From the NCBI GenBank assembly GCA_964430745.1, contig CAYSHI010000159.1:1-42985 (forward strand): a stretch of 42,985 nucleotides of DNA, in the 5' to 3' direction. The stretch's first letter is position 1, and each line of letters opens with the position of its first letter. Both the position numbers and the translations under genes were made by a program. Of this stretch, positions 1 to 7,668 are shown one piece after another. Source of the stretch: CBDCGW01 sp964430745. GTDB taxonomy: Bacteria; Acidobacteriota; UBA890. A model generated the notes under the pieces. It was given only the letters and a program-made list of their open reading frames with translations, searched no databases and was not told where the DNA came from.

Positions 1-753
1 GGGCAAGGAGGGAGCAACCTGGTCGAGCGCTACCGGAGCCTCCGAGCAAATGGCGTGCATCACCGCGATATGGTTGTCGCCGCTGAACGGGCGGGTCCCC
101 GCGAGCATCTCGTACATCAGCACACCGAGCGAGAAGATGTCGGAGCGGGCGTCGACGGCGTTGCCGAGCGCCTGTTCCGGCGACATGTAGTGCGGCGTGC
201 CCATGATGCTGCCGGCCTCGGTGAGGCGAGTGGCCGCATCGTCGTCCGGATTCCGGTCGTCTCGCTCTTGCAGCTTGGCGAGCCCGAAGTCGAGCACCTT
301 CACGCGGCCGTCGGAGACGATCATCACGTTGGATGGCTTCAGGTCGCGGTGGACGATGCCTTTTGCGTGCGCCACGGCGAGCGCCTCTGCGATCTGTGTG
401 GCCCAGCGCAACGCCTGCGCCGTTGTGCTCGCCTCGCCCTTCATTGCCTGGTGGAGCGTTCTGCCCTCGACGAGCTCCATGACGATGTAGTCACGGCCGT
501 TGTGCTCGACGATGTCGTGGATCGTAATGATATTGGGGTGATTCAGAGCCGAAGCCGCCTGGGCTTCCTGGACAAATCGCCGCCGACGAACGGGATCCGC
601 GGTCGCTTCCGGTGGTAGCACCTTGATGGCGACGGGTCGGTCGAGTCGCACGTGGCGTGCCTCGTACACCAGCCCCATCCCGCCTTCGCCCAGTTTGGCG
701 ATGATCTCGTAGCCGGGAACGGCGATTACGTCGCTATCGTCGACAGGCGTCAA
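1..753 (-). CDS. PknB-type serine/threonine protein kinase, N-terminal part (runs off window)
   Basis: Cytoplasmic Hanks-type kinase that would phosphorylate Ser/Thr residues of unknown targets. Translating the minus strand from a TTG at 753-751 gives an uninterrupted 251-codon frame to the window edge. Visible in order: glycine-rich loop GEGGMG (about residues 22-27), ATP-binding Lys in AIKVL (about 42-46), catalytic loop HRDLKPSNVM (about 140-149), DFGLAK, and an activation segment ending GTPHYMSPEQA, then helix F (DARSDIFSLG). All catalytic residues are intact, so it should be active. The TTG start is supported by GGGAGA about nine bases upstream. The C-terminal part, often a transmembrane helix plus TPR or WD40 sensor in Acidobacteria, lies outside the window. 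The VWFA-related gene upstream on the same strand is about 215 bp away, so co-transcription is uncertain. Confidence 0.95.
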   Translation of the reverse strand, partial: MTPVDDSDVIAVPGYEIIAKLGEGGMGLVYEARHVRLDRPVAIKVLPPEATADPVRRRRFVQEAQAASALNHPNIITIHDIVEHNGRDYIVMELVEGRTLHQAMKGEASTTAQALRWATQIAEALAVAHAKGIVHRDLKPSNVMIVSDGRVKVLDFGLAKLQERDDRNPDDDAATRLTEAGSIMGTPHYMSPEQALGNAVDARSDIFSLGVLMYEMLAGTRPFSGDNHIAVMHAICSEAPVALDQVAPSLP

Positions 754-967
754 CGTGGTTCTCCCTGCAAAGGGGGAGGCAGATGGGGCCTTGTGCTCCC
801 CGTGGCCGGTTCGGATTCGCGATTGCGCGCCCCTCGTGCAAGGAGGCGCCGATGTCCTAGCCCAGGCGCTCCGTTCCGGCTTCCGCGGCAGTGCTTAGTC
901 AGCGCATCCTGCGACAAGGCGCGGAGGCATGTCAACGGAGATCTTTGGTTGCCGACTCGGAACCGGC

Positions 968-1951
968 TTACCGGATGTAGCCGCTGCGCGCGCGGATCTT
1001 GCGGTGGTCGCCCTCGACGACGACCCGGATGTCCCGCCACGTGCCGGGGCGTGGCGGGCTTTGCGGCGCGTAATGCAGCAGGTACTGGTGCTTCACATAG
1101 GTCGTGATGTCGTGGCCGGCCGCGGCGAGGAAACCGCCGATCCCGCCGTACCGGACCAGCAGCTGCGGGCGTTGCGCCAGCAGGCCGCCGGTGAAGCGGG
1201 CGATCTCGGGTAGCGTCTGCAGGCGGTTCACTCGTGACGGCGTGTTGCGCACGCGTGTCGGCCGCGCCGACAGCGAGATGGCGTGGATGGTGACGCCGGC
1301 GCGATGAATGTGCTGTTGCACGCCGAGCTCGCCGACGGCGCTGGCGGTATCGCCGCCGGCTCCGATGACGATCAGCGAGCGCTTGTCGTATCGCGAGGTC
1401 TCGAGGGTAGCCAGGCCGCGGTCGAGGGCATCGTACAGGGCGCGATCGGCGCCGTCCCAGGTGGTGTAGTCGGCCATTGCCGCGAGGACCGCTTCCTTGT
1501 CGGTTGCGGGCTCGTGGATCGTCGCCACCGCCGGTCCGTACGCGTACAGGAAAAGCTCGTCTTCGGGTCGAAGATTGTGGGCAATGCGCTCGATCGCGAG
1601 GTGAACCTCGGCTTCAAACGGCTTCATCAGAGCACTTGCGTCGACGAGAGTGCCGACGGTTACGGGCTCGGCTTCGGAAACGAAGTGGACGACCGCGTGA
1701 TCTTTGCCGCCGTCGCGCACCTCGAAATCGGAGCTTTCGAGATTCCGGAGGAAGGAGCCTTCGCCGTCCTCCACCACCACCGGCACGCGGACCATCTCGA
1801 CCGTGGCGCTGAAGCCGCCGCTTCGCTCCGTTTGCGCGGGTGCGCTCGCCCGCTGTGCGCGGGTAGACGACGGCGCGACCAGGACGATCCAGGTCACCAT
1901 CGCGGCGGCGGTCAGCCTGTGGCTTTGAAGGCTGCCGGCGGCAAACCTCAT
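968..1951 (-). CDS. Secreted VWFA-related protein (acidobacterial type)
   Basis: Exported von Willebrand factor A-like protein of unknown ligand. The N-terminus has a basic start and a hydrophobic stretch ending in TRAQRA, a plausible Sec signal peptide. It is followed by the usual entry strand of this family (VRVPVVVEDGEGSFLRNL, then SSDFEVRDGG) and the A domain. The metal-site motif, normally DxSxS, reads DASAL at residue 104, so the second serine is lost; the later GGDTAS segment is kept. I chose ATG at 1951 because GGAG lies six bases upstream. The same frame is open to ATG 1990, which would add 13 residues before the signal peptide. Family assignment is from the domain order and is fairly sure; metal binding is doubtful. 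The protein ends in SGYIR, common for the family. Confidence 0.82.
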   Translation of the reverse strand: MRFAAGSLQSHRLTAAAMVTWIVLVAPSSTRAQRASAPAQTERSGGFSATVEMVRVPVVVEDGEGSFLRNLESSDFEVRDGGKDHAVVHFVSEAEPVTVGTLVDASALMKPFEAEVHLAIERIAHNLRPEDELFLYAYGPAVATIHEPATDKEAVLAAMADYTTWDGADRALYDALDRGLATLETSRYDKRSLIVIGAGGDTASAVGELGVQQHIHRAGVTIHAISLSARPTRVRNTPSRVNRLQTLPEIARFTGGLLAQRPQLLVRYGGIGGFLAAAGHDITTYVKHQYLLHYAPQSPPRPGTWRDIRVVVEGDHRKIRARSGYIR

Positions 1952-2165
1952 GCATGGCTCCATGATCGGAAACGCATTCGGGAAACGCATGGGGATGCGG
2001 TGTCGACGATGCGAGACTCACCAGCCACCGCGAGAAACTTTACTCCCCGGTCGCACGAGGTCAAGCGCTATCTCGTCGAGGCCGTGAGGCGTTTCCGGCG
2101 GTGGGGCCGTTTTCGGTCCGACGACCTATGGATTTCTCGGTCTGTCGCTTTGTCGAGGGAATCGG

Positions 2166-2171
2166 TACAAT
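2166..2171 (+). promoter_or_regulatory. Possible -10 box upstream of the DUF362 gene
   Basis: TACAAT stands 40 bases before the DUF362 start and matches the sigma-70 -10 consensus in five of six positions. No convincing -35 box lies at the right distance, so this is a weak promoter candidate. Confidence 0.3.
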
Positions 2172-2211
2172 CTCCGAGTCATGAGTCCGCTTTAAGATCG
2201 AGGAGGTCACG

Positions 2212-3213
2212 ATGGATTTCCGCCCCACTCCTTCTCTCGACCGCCGAGACTTCATCAAGGGAGCCGCGGCCGGCCTCGCGCTCTTTCCGAGTGCTGAGTT
2301 GGGTTCGCTGTTTCATCGCCTGGGGCGCGCGTCCACGTCCGTCGCGGTTATCCGCACCGAGGATCGCAGGCAGGGAGTGGCCCGCGCCATGTCCTTGTTG
2401 AACCCGGGAGGAATCTCCGGTAAGCGAGTCCTCATCAAGCCCAACTTCAATACCGCCGATCCGGCGCCCGCCGGGACCCACAACGACACCTTGTCCCAGC
2501 TCGTCAGCGAGCTGCAGGAACGCGATGCCCGCGAGATCAACGTGGGCGAGTCCAGCGGCCCTCCGGACACCGGCGGTGTGATGGAGAGCAAGGGCATCCC
2601 CGACATGGGGTCCTGCATGGGATTCGGAGTCATCAATTTCGACGAGATCCCGGATGCCGATTGGGTCCACTTCAAGCCCTCCGGGACGCACTGGCCGGAA
2701 GGCTTCCACCTGCCGCGGCAGGTCGTCGACGCCGACTACGTGGTCTCCACCTGCTGCCTCAAGACGCACGGCTACGGCGGCGTGTTCACCATGTCCCTGA
2801 AGCTCTCCGTCGGCCTCACGCCCAAGCCCATCCGCCGGCCAATGCACCGGTCGCCCGATATGCGTCGCATGATTGCCGAGCTCAATCAGGGCTACCGGCC
2901 GCAGCTCATCGTCATGGACGGCATCGACACGTTCGTCGACGGCGGCCCGAGCGACGGCACGCACAGGACCGGCAACGTCATGATCGCCGGCACCGACCGG
3001 GTAGCGGTCGACGCCGTGGGCGTCGCGGTGCTCAAGGAACTGGGCTCGAACGACGACATCATGGGCCGGCCGATCTTCGCGCAGGAGCAGATCGCCCGCG
3101 CGGCGGAGGTGGGATTGGGAGTCAGCGGCCCCGATGCGATCGAGCTGATCAGCGATGACGACGCCGGGCGGGCGTACGCTGCGACGTTGAAGGGGATCCT
3201 GGCGCAAGGTTGA
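2212..3213 (+). CDS. Tat-exported DUF362 domain protein
   Basis: Full-length DUF362-family protein (333 aa) of unknown biochemical role. The N-terminus carries a twin-arginine signal (DRRDFIKGAAAGLALFP, RR at residues 11-12), so it is predicted to be exported folded, which fits a cofactor-bearing protein. The DUF362 core is recognisable from VLIKPNFN (about 73-80), the GESSGPP segment, VVSTCCLKTHGYGG with a CC pair (about 180-195), a MDGI segment and VDAVGVAVLKELG. No 4Fe-4S ferredoxin motif is fused, unlike many relatives. The start is supported by GAGGAGG five to ten bases upstream. It stands alone, divergent from the VWFA-related gene. Family call is firm; function is not known. Confidence 0.88.
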   Translation: MDFRPTPSLDRRDFIKGAAAGLALFPSAELGSLFHRLGRASTSVAVIRTEDRRQGVARAMSLLNPGGISGKRVLIKPNFNTADPAPAGTHNDTLSQLVSELQERDAREINVGESSGPPDTGGVMESKGIPDMGSCMGFGVINFDEIPDADWVHFKPSGTHWPEGFHLPRQVVDADYVVSTCCLKTHGYGGVFTMSLKLSVGLTPKPIRRPMHRSPDMRRMIAELNQGYRPQLIVMDGIDTFVDGGPSDGTHRTGNVMIAGTDRVAVDAVGVAVLKELGSNDDIMGRPIFAQEQIARAAEVGLGVSGPDAIELISDDDAGRAYAATLKGILAQG

Positions 3214-3570
3214 GGTGGGAGCCGCGCAAGGTTCCGATCCTGGAAGTCCGCCATCGTGGAACGCCATCGAGAGATCACGCCCTCTTCGTGTCATTGGGGC
3301 GCCGCCAGCCCGTGTATGTGCGTTCTTGGGACAGGAATGTCCCAATAACGTACGCGCGCGCCGATCCGGTTACGGCGCTTCGCGTCGAGTGAAATGAAGG
3401 GGCGTGTCAAGTTGGCGACGAAGGTGGGAAGAGTTCGTCGATAGAGGCTCCTTGGATACGGAAGGGCGCCTCCGGCGGGAAAGGCGCCTCCGGCGAAGCG
3501 GAGGAACGCGCCAAGGTGCTCAGTGAGCTCGCCGGAAGACAAGTAGGCGCACAGGCCCTATCCTCTCCTC
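3214..3570. other. Intergenic region without a gene, 357 bp
   Basis: No convincing coding frame. It contains a 20-base perfect inverted repeat (3326-3345) and two copies of GGCGCCTCCGGCG (3465-3477 and 3483-3495, period 18). The promoter of kup presumably lies here, but I see no clear -35/-10 pair and no ribosome binding site ahead of the kup ATG. Confidence 0.6.
3326..3345. repeat. Perfect 8-bp inverted repeat with GGAA loop
   Basis: TTGGGACAGGAATGTCCCAA: 8-bp arms around GGAA. As RNA it would form a hairpin capped by a GNRA-type tetraloop; as DNA it is a good dimeric-operator candidate. No T-run follows on the plus strand, so it is not a standard intrinsic terminator. It lies about 115 bp after the DUF362 gene and 225 bp before kup. 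Confidence 0.7.
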
Positions 3571-5460
3571 ATGGAGCGCGCAGGCAAGGCACCCCCCGAG
3601 GGGCGTGAGCTGGCCGTCCTGGCGCTGACCGCCCTCGGAGTGGTTTTCGGGGACATCGGCACCAGCCCGATTTACGCATTCCGTGAGTCGTTTCACCCCT
3701 CCCACGGGATCGCCGTGACTCCCGAGAACGTGCTCGGAGTGCTGTCGCTGATCTTCTGGTCGCTGATCATCGTCATCTCGATCAAGTACCTCACGCTCGT
3801 TGTCGAGGCCGACAACCGCGGCGAAGGCGGCATCATCGCCCTCACCGCGCTGGTGTCGCCGCCCACCGAGCAAGCGCGGGGCCGCCGTTGGCTCCTCGTG
3901 CTTGCCGGTCTGTTCGGTGCGGCGTTGCTGTATGGCGACAGCATGATCACGCCCGCGATCTCGGTGCTGAGCGCCATCGAAGGTCTCGAAGTGGCGACGC
4001 CGTTGTTCGCGCCCTATGTGATCCCGATCACTGTTGCGATTCTCGCGGTTCTGTTCTGGTTCCAGAAGCGGGGTACCGCGGGAATCGGCGCGGTTTTCGG
4101 GCCGATCACCATGGTGTGGTTCGTGACGCTGGCGTTGATGGGGCTGGCCGCGTTGGTGCGGCACCCCGGTGTGCTGGCGGCGCTGAGCCCGTTTCATGCC
4201 GCGGCGTTCTTCGCCCGCAACGAAATGCGCGGCTTCTTCGTGCTGGGCTCCGTATTCCTGGTCGTCACCGGTGGCGAGGCCCTCTACGCCGATATGGGCC
4301 ACTTCGGCAAACGTCCGATCCGGCTCACCTGGTTTCTGGTCGTGCTGCCGGCCTTGCTGCTCAACTACTTCGGCCAGGGCGCGATGCTGATCGAGAACCC
4401 GTCGACGATCGAGCATCCGTTTTTTCTCATGGCGCCGGCGTGGGCGCTTTACCCGTTGGTGGTGCTCGCCGCTGCCGCCACGGTGATCGCCTCGCAGGCG
4501 GTGATTTCCGGTGCCTTCTCTCTCACTCGCCAGGCGGTGCAACTCGGTTACCTGCCGCGATTGAAGATCGAGCACACTTCCATCAAGCACGTTGGCCAGA
4601 TCTACCTGCCGGCGATCAACTGGGCTTTGGCGATCGCCTGCATCGGACTCGTCCTCGGGTTTCGCACCTCGAGCAACCTCGCCTCGGCCTACGGCGTTGC
4701 CGTCACGACGGACATGGTATTCACCACGATCCTGTTCGCTGTCGTCGCGCGGACCAAGTGGCGCTGGGGCCGTTGGTCTGTGGGCCTGTTGGCGGCGGGG
4801 TTGCTCATCGTCGATCTGTCGTACTGGGGGGCGAACCTGCCGAAGATTCCGGACGGCGGCTGGTTCCCGCTGCTGGTCGCCGCTCTCGTGTTCATCGGCA
4901 TGACGACGTGGAAGCGCGGGCGCCAGATCCTCGGGGATCGGCTGCGGGAACGTATTCGCCCGATCAACGAGTTCCTTCACGAGCTCAAGACGACGCCGTT
5001 GCCTCGCGTGCCGGGCACCGCCGTCTACATGGCATCCAACCCGTACGGCATGCCCTCGGCGATGACGCACAACGTCGGGCACAACAAGGTCCTGCACGAG
5101 CACGTCATTATCCTCACCCTCGAGACCCAGGACGTGCCCTACGTGCCCCTGAAGAACCGTGCGCGGATGACCGACCTGGGCCAGAACGTCTACCGGATCG
5201 TCGGGCGCTATGGGTTCGCGCAGGATCCGGATGTCCCGCGGCTGTTGATGAGCTGCGAGACGACCGGCGGGCCGATCGACCTGGAGGAAACGACGTTTTT
5301 TCTCGGCCGTGAGACGCTAATCGCGACCAACCAGGGCGGGATGGCGACATGGCGCGAGCGCCTGTTCGCCGTCATGACGCGGAACGCGCGTGGGGCGACC
5401 GACTTCTTTCACATTCCTTCGGATCGAGTGGTGGAGATCGGCGCCCAGATCGAAATCTGA
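3571..5460 (+). CDS. kup: Kup-type low-affinity potassium uptake transporter
   Basis: Inner-membrane K+/H+ symporter of the KUP/HAK/KT family; 629 aa, close to the 622 aa of E. coli Kup. The diagnostic N-terminal signature VVFGDIGTSPIYAFRE is present (about residues 18-33), followed by about twelve hydrophobic segments to residue about 450 and a hydrophilic cytoplasmic tail ending VVEIGAQIEI, typical of the family. The DNA for this tail is repeated twice more directly after the stop codon. There is no obvious Shine-Dalgarno before the ATG (upstream CCTATCCTCTCCTC). No K+ regulatory gene is adjacent. Confidence in the family is very high. Confidence 0.97.
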   Translation: MERAGKAPPEGRELAVLALTALGVVFGDIGTSPIYAFRESFHPSHGIAVTPENVLGVLSLIFWSLIIVISIKYLTLVVEADNRGEGGIIALTALVSPPTEQARGRRWLLVLAGLFGAALLYGDSMITPAISVLSAIEGLEVATPLFAPYVIPITVAILAVLFWFQKRGTAGIGAVFGPITMVWFVTLALMGLAALVRHPGVLAALSPFHAAAFFARNEMRGFFVLGSVFLVVTGGEALYADMGHFGKRPIRLTWFLVVLPALLLNYFGQGAMLIENPSTIEHPFFLMAPAWALYPLVVLAAAATVIASQAVISGAFSLTRQAVQLGYLPRLKIEHTSIKHVGQIYLPAINWALAIACIGLVLGFRTSSNLASAYGVAVTTDMVFTTILFAVVARTKWRWGRWSVGLLAAGLLIVDLSYWGANLPKIPDGGWFPLLVAALVFIGMTTWKRGRQILGDRLRERIRPINEFLHELKTTPLPRVPGTAVYMASNPYGMPSAMTHNVGHNKVLHEHVIILTLETQDVPYVPLKNRARMTDLGQNVYRIVGRYGFAQDPDVPRLLMSCETTGGPIDLEETTFFLGRETLIATNQGGMATWRERLFAVMTRNARGATDFFHIPSDRVVEIGAQIEI

Positions 5461-5520
5461 CGGGGTGGTGGAGATCGGCGCCCGGATCGAGCGTGCGGTG
5501 GAGATCGGCGCCCGGATCGG
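5431..5520 (+). repeat. Three near-identical copies of the kup 3' end
   Basis: The sequence GTGGAGATCGGCGCCCRGAT, followed by CG, occurs at 5431-5452 (inside kup), 5468-5489 and 5498-5519, with spacings of 37 and 30 bases. Copies two and three lie past the kup stop. The reading frame of the first copy encodes VEIGAQIE. This looks like a local tandem amplification. Confidence 0.85.
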
Positions 5521-5806
5521 GATCCGACAGAGCGGCCTGTCGTTACGTCGTCGCCCCCGGATCGGATTCCGCAGCACGCGGCGGGCGTGTACATTGTCTG
5601 AAGCTGCCAGGGTTCCCCGACACCACCGGATCCTCACGACTTTGAGCGCCAAACAGATCAAGAAAATTCGCACCCACAGAGGCATTCGCGAGCACGCGCG
5701 CCTCGGTTGCCCCCTCACCCGCAACAGGTCGCCGTGGTGCTTTCGCATTTGCGATCCGGCGCCCGACGGCACCGGCGAATGCGGTCGCGTGGCGCCGCAC
5801 GCGCTG
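5461..5806. other. Intergenic region between kup and thioesterase, 346 bp
   Basis: After the kup-tail repeats I see no separate gene. The frame of the downstream gene is open across the region, but the residues it would add are Arg/Pro-rich and unlike a protein domain. A TTG at 5642 is a possible but less likely upstream start. Confidence 0.5.
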
Positions 5807-6280
5807 ATGAGCAGCACGCAGATCGCCATCGTCAAGCACCGCGAGAAGAAGCAGACCGCCCACTATGAGAACCTGGAGCACTTCTACCTTGCCGCTCCAT
5901 ACAACGAGTTCCACGAGCCCGGCATAAGGGTGTCCAACGGCGAAGCCGACATCGTCATTCCGATCCAGGAGAAAGTGGTCCATCCCGCAGGCGTTCCCGG
6001 CGCCGTCATCCTCAAGGCGATGAACGACTCGGCCGCCTTCGCGGTGAACTCGTTGGTCGAAAAGCACTATGTGCTGACGGTGAGCTTCAACGTCGCTTTG
6101 TCCGGCGCCATGCCGACCGGAGAGCTGATCGCGCGAGGCCGTTTCGTCGGCATGTCGGGCGACAGGTACCTGGCGGAGTCGATGGTCAGTGACATGGACG
6201 GCAACGAGATCGGCCGCGGCGACGGAGTGTTCGTGGTCAGCAACATCGGACTGCCGACGCGAATCTCCGAAGCCGTGTGA
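5807..6280 (+). CDS. Hotdog-fold thioesterase (PaaI/4HBT-like)
   Basis: Small hotdog-fold protein, 157 aa from the chosen ATG, the usual size of the PaaI/YbgC thioesterase superfamily. The pattern fits: a HPAGVPGAVILKAMNDSAAFA central helix region (His-Pro-Ala-Gly, then a D in the helix; about residues 56-76), a YVLTVSFNVALSGAMPTGEL strand, and a closing strand pair with VSDMDGNEIGRGDGVFV. Expected reaction is hydrolysis of an acyl-CoA or similar thioester in the cytoplasm; the substrate cannot be told. No good ribosome binding site precedes 5807, so the start is uncertain. It stands alone between kup and the convergent Nudix gene. Confidence 0.75.
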   Translation: MSSTQIAIVKHREKKQTAHYENLEHFYLAAPYNEFHEPGIRVSNGEADIVIPIQEKVVHPAGVPGAVILKAMNDSAAFAVNSLVEKHYVLTVSFNVALSGAMPTGELIARGRFVGMSGDRYLAESMVSDMDGNEIGRGDGVFVVSNIGLPTRISEAV

Positions 6281-6355
6281 TCGGTCGGCCGGCTGGGATC
6301 TCCGAGGCGGCTTGATCGATAAACCGGCGAGTGCGGCGTGGCCTGGGTGCGGGTC

Positions 6356-6880
6356 TCAGGGTCGCAGGCGGAGAGCGATGGCCGATCTTTCGAGCGTTCG
6401 ACGACACGCCGGAAACGTCGCTTGGTCGATCGCTTCTTCAAGCGTCAGCCATACTCCCAGACGCCCCTCGGCCAATGGCTCGGCGCCGGCCGGAACGCCG
6501 CTCTCCGCCGCTACTGCCTCGGATTCCCCCGCCGGAACGCCGCTCTCCGCCGCTGTTCCTTCGGGTTTCCTCGCCGCAGCGGCCTCTTCCTCGTGCGCAC
6601 AAAGAAAGTAGGTGCAAACGACTTCCGAGCCTTTGGCCATGAACGTCTCCGTGCCCAGCCGCTCGCAGACCCGAACCCGGAAGCCGGTTTCCTCCAACAC
6701 CTCGCGTCGGGCCGCCTCTTCCGGCGACTCTCCGTCTTCGATATGCCCTTTCGGAAGGACCCATTCATCGCGCCTGCCGCTCGCGGTCACGAGAAGAAAC
6801 AGCGGCCCCGCGGCGCCGGGATGCCGGACCACGGCGCCGGCGTGGCTCGGAGAGGCTCGGGTGGTTGGTGGTCGAGTCAT
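6356..6880 (-). CDS. Nudix hydrolase with repeat insertion
   Basis: Nudix-family pyrophosphohydrolase (174 aa), expected to cleave a nucleoside diphosphate linked to another group. The full Nudix box GX5EX7REUXEEXGU is present at residues 45-67 (G45, E51, R59-E60, E63-E64, G66). The preceding WVLPKGHIEDGE resembles diadenosine- or diphosphoinositol-polyphosphate hydrolases. Between the third and fourth strands there is an Ala/Glu-rich insertion with the nine-residue unit AAESGVPAG twice, encoded by a 24-base direct repeat. ATG 6880 is chosen because the Nudix fold begins right after it; the frame stays open to ATG 6958 and beyond, which would overlap the VWA gene. It is the last gene of the XRE/unknown/VWA/Nudix cluster, 46 bp after the VWA gene. 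Confidence 0.9.
   Translation of the reverse strand: MTRPPTTRASPSHAGAVVRHPGAAGPLFLLVTASGRRDEWVLPKGHIEDGESPEEAARREVLEETGFRVRVCERLGTETFMAKGSEVVCTYFLCAHEEEAAAARKPEGTAAESGVPAGESEAVAAESGVPAGAEPLAEGRLGVWLTLEEAIDQATFPACRRTLERSAIALRLRP
6489..6554. repeat. 24-bp direct repeat inside the Nudix gene
   Basis: Two identical 24-base copies at 6489-6512 and 6531-6554, offset 42 bases (14 codons), so copy-number change keeps the frame. They encode the AAESGVPAG units. Confidence 0.85.
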
Positions 6881-6926
6881 TTTCACGGCGTGACGGTGGC
6901 AGAGGGTGGGCTCATGATCAGGGGGT

Positions 6927-7550
6927 TCATATGGTGTCGGAGCCGCTCGATTCGCCATCGTCACCGATATCGAACAACGCCGTGCGCGCCACGCCGGCGT
7001 CCGCGTAGTCCAGTGCCGCCTCGGCGACGCTACCGTATGCGCTCTGCATCGATCGAGCACTGCGTGTGTTGCGAATCACGACCCCCATGTCGAAGCGGGA
7101 GGTTTCGTCCCACGCTTCGGCGCCGACGGCGACGAAGATCACCTGCCAGTTCTCTTCCTTCGCCAAGCGAGTCAGCTCCGTCTTGACGGCCTTTGCCGAC
7201 CACTCCCGGCTGGAGTTCTCCTTTCCGTCCGTTAACACCATCAGGACGTTGAGCTTCGTCTTGCGGACCTCCTTGGCCTTGGCGATCGCGGTACCGACGG
7301 CGTCGTAGAGTGGAGTGCTTGCCCTCGGCACGAACGTGGAGGCCGACAGCTCGTTGACCTTGGACGACGGAACTCCGTCCTGGATCAGGTCGATGCCCTG
7401 GGTGTCGAACAACCACACCCACCACTTCTGACCTGCTCCCTTGGTGCTCTTCAGGAAGCTGTTGAATCCTCCGATCGCATCATCGCGAATGGACTGCATC
7501 GACCCACTCCGGTCGATCACGACGTGTACGTTCATCTGTTCTTTCGGCAT
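6927..7550 (-). CDS. Cytoplasmic von Willebrand factor A domain protein
   Basis: Stand-alone VWA domain of 207 aa without signal peptide or membrane segment, so presumably cytoplasmic. The MIDAS is complete: DRSGSM with D13, S15 and S17, a Thr in the RASTPLYDA loop (about residue 79), and the Asp in LTDGKEN (about 108). Such domains bind a metal ion and act as protein-protein adaptors, as in TerY-like proteins and AAA/VWA pairs, but no AAA ATPase or ter gene is nearby. Same strand as the XRE, unknown and Nudix genes; 118 bp separates it from the unknown gene upstream. GAGAAGAGA directly precedes the ATG. The C-terminal 30 residues are acidic and Ser-rich. Confidence 0.9.
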   Translation of the reverse strand: MPKEQMNVHVVIDRSGSMQSIRDDAIGGFNSFLKSTKGAGQKWWVWLFDTQGIDLIQDGVPSSKVNELSASTFVPRASTPLYDAVGTAIAKAKEVRKTKLNVLMVLTDGKENSSREWSAKAVKTELTRLAKEENWQVIFVAVGAEAWDETSRFDMGVVIRNTRSARSMQSAYGSVAEAALDYADAGVARTALFDIGDDGESSGSDTI

Positions 7551-7668
7551 TCTCTTCTCATTCCTTCGTTGGGTGCGCGGCCGAATCTGATCGACTCACG
7601 ATCTCGGAACGCGCGGGTGCAATTGCGATCATGTGTTTGGGGCGCCCGGTGCCGGGAGACCCGTCGGC

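Noticed and set aside
3291..3542. 83-codon minus-strand frame between DUF362 and kup
   Set aside because: Composition is Arg/Pro/Ala-rich without any fold pattern, it covers a palindrome and a short direct repeat, and has no ribosome binding site.
3520..5103. Long minus-strand open frame opposite kup
   Set aside because: His/Arg/Gln-rich translation is the antisense shadow of a certain Kup coding sequence in high-GC DNA.
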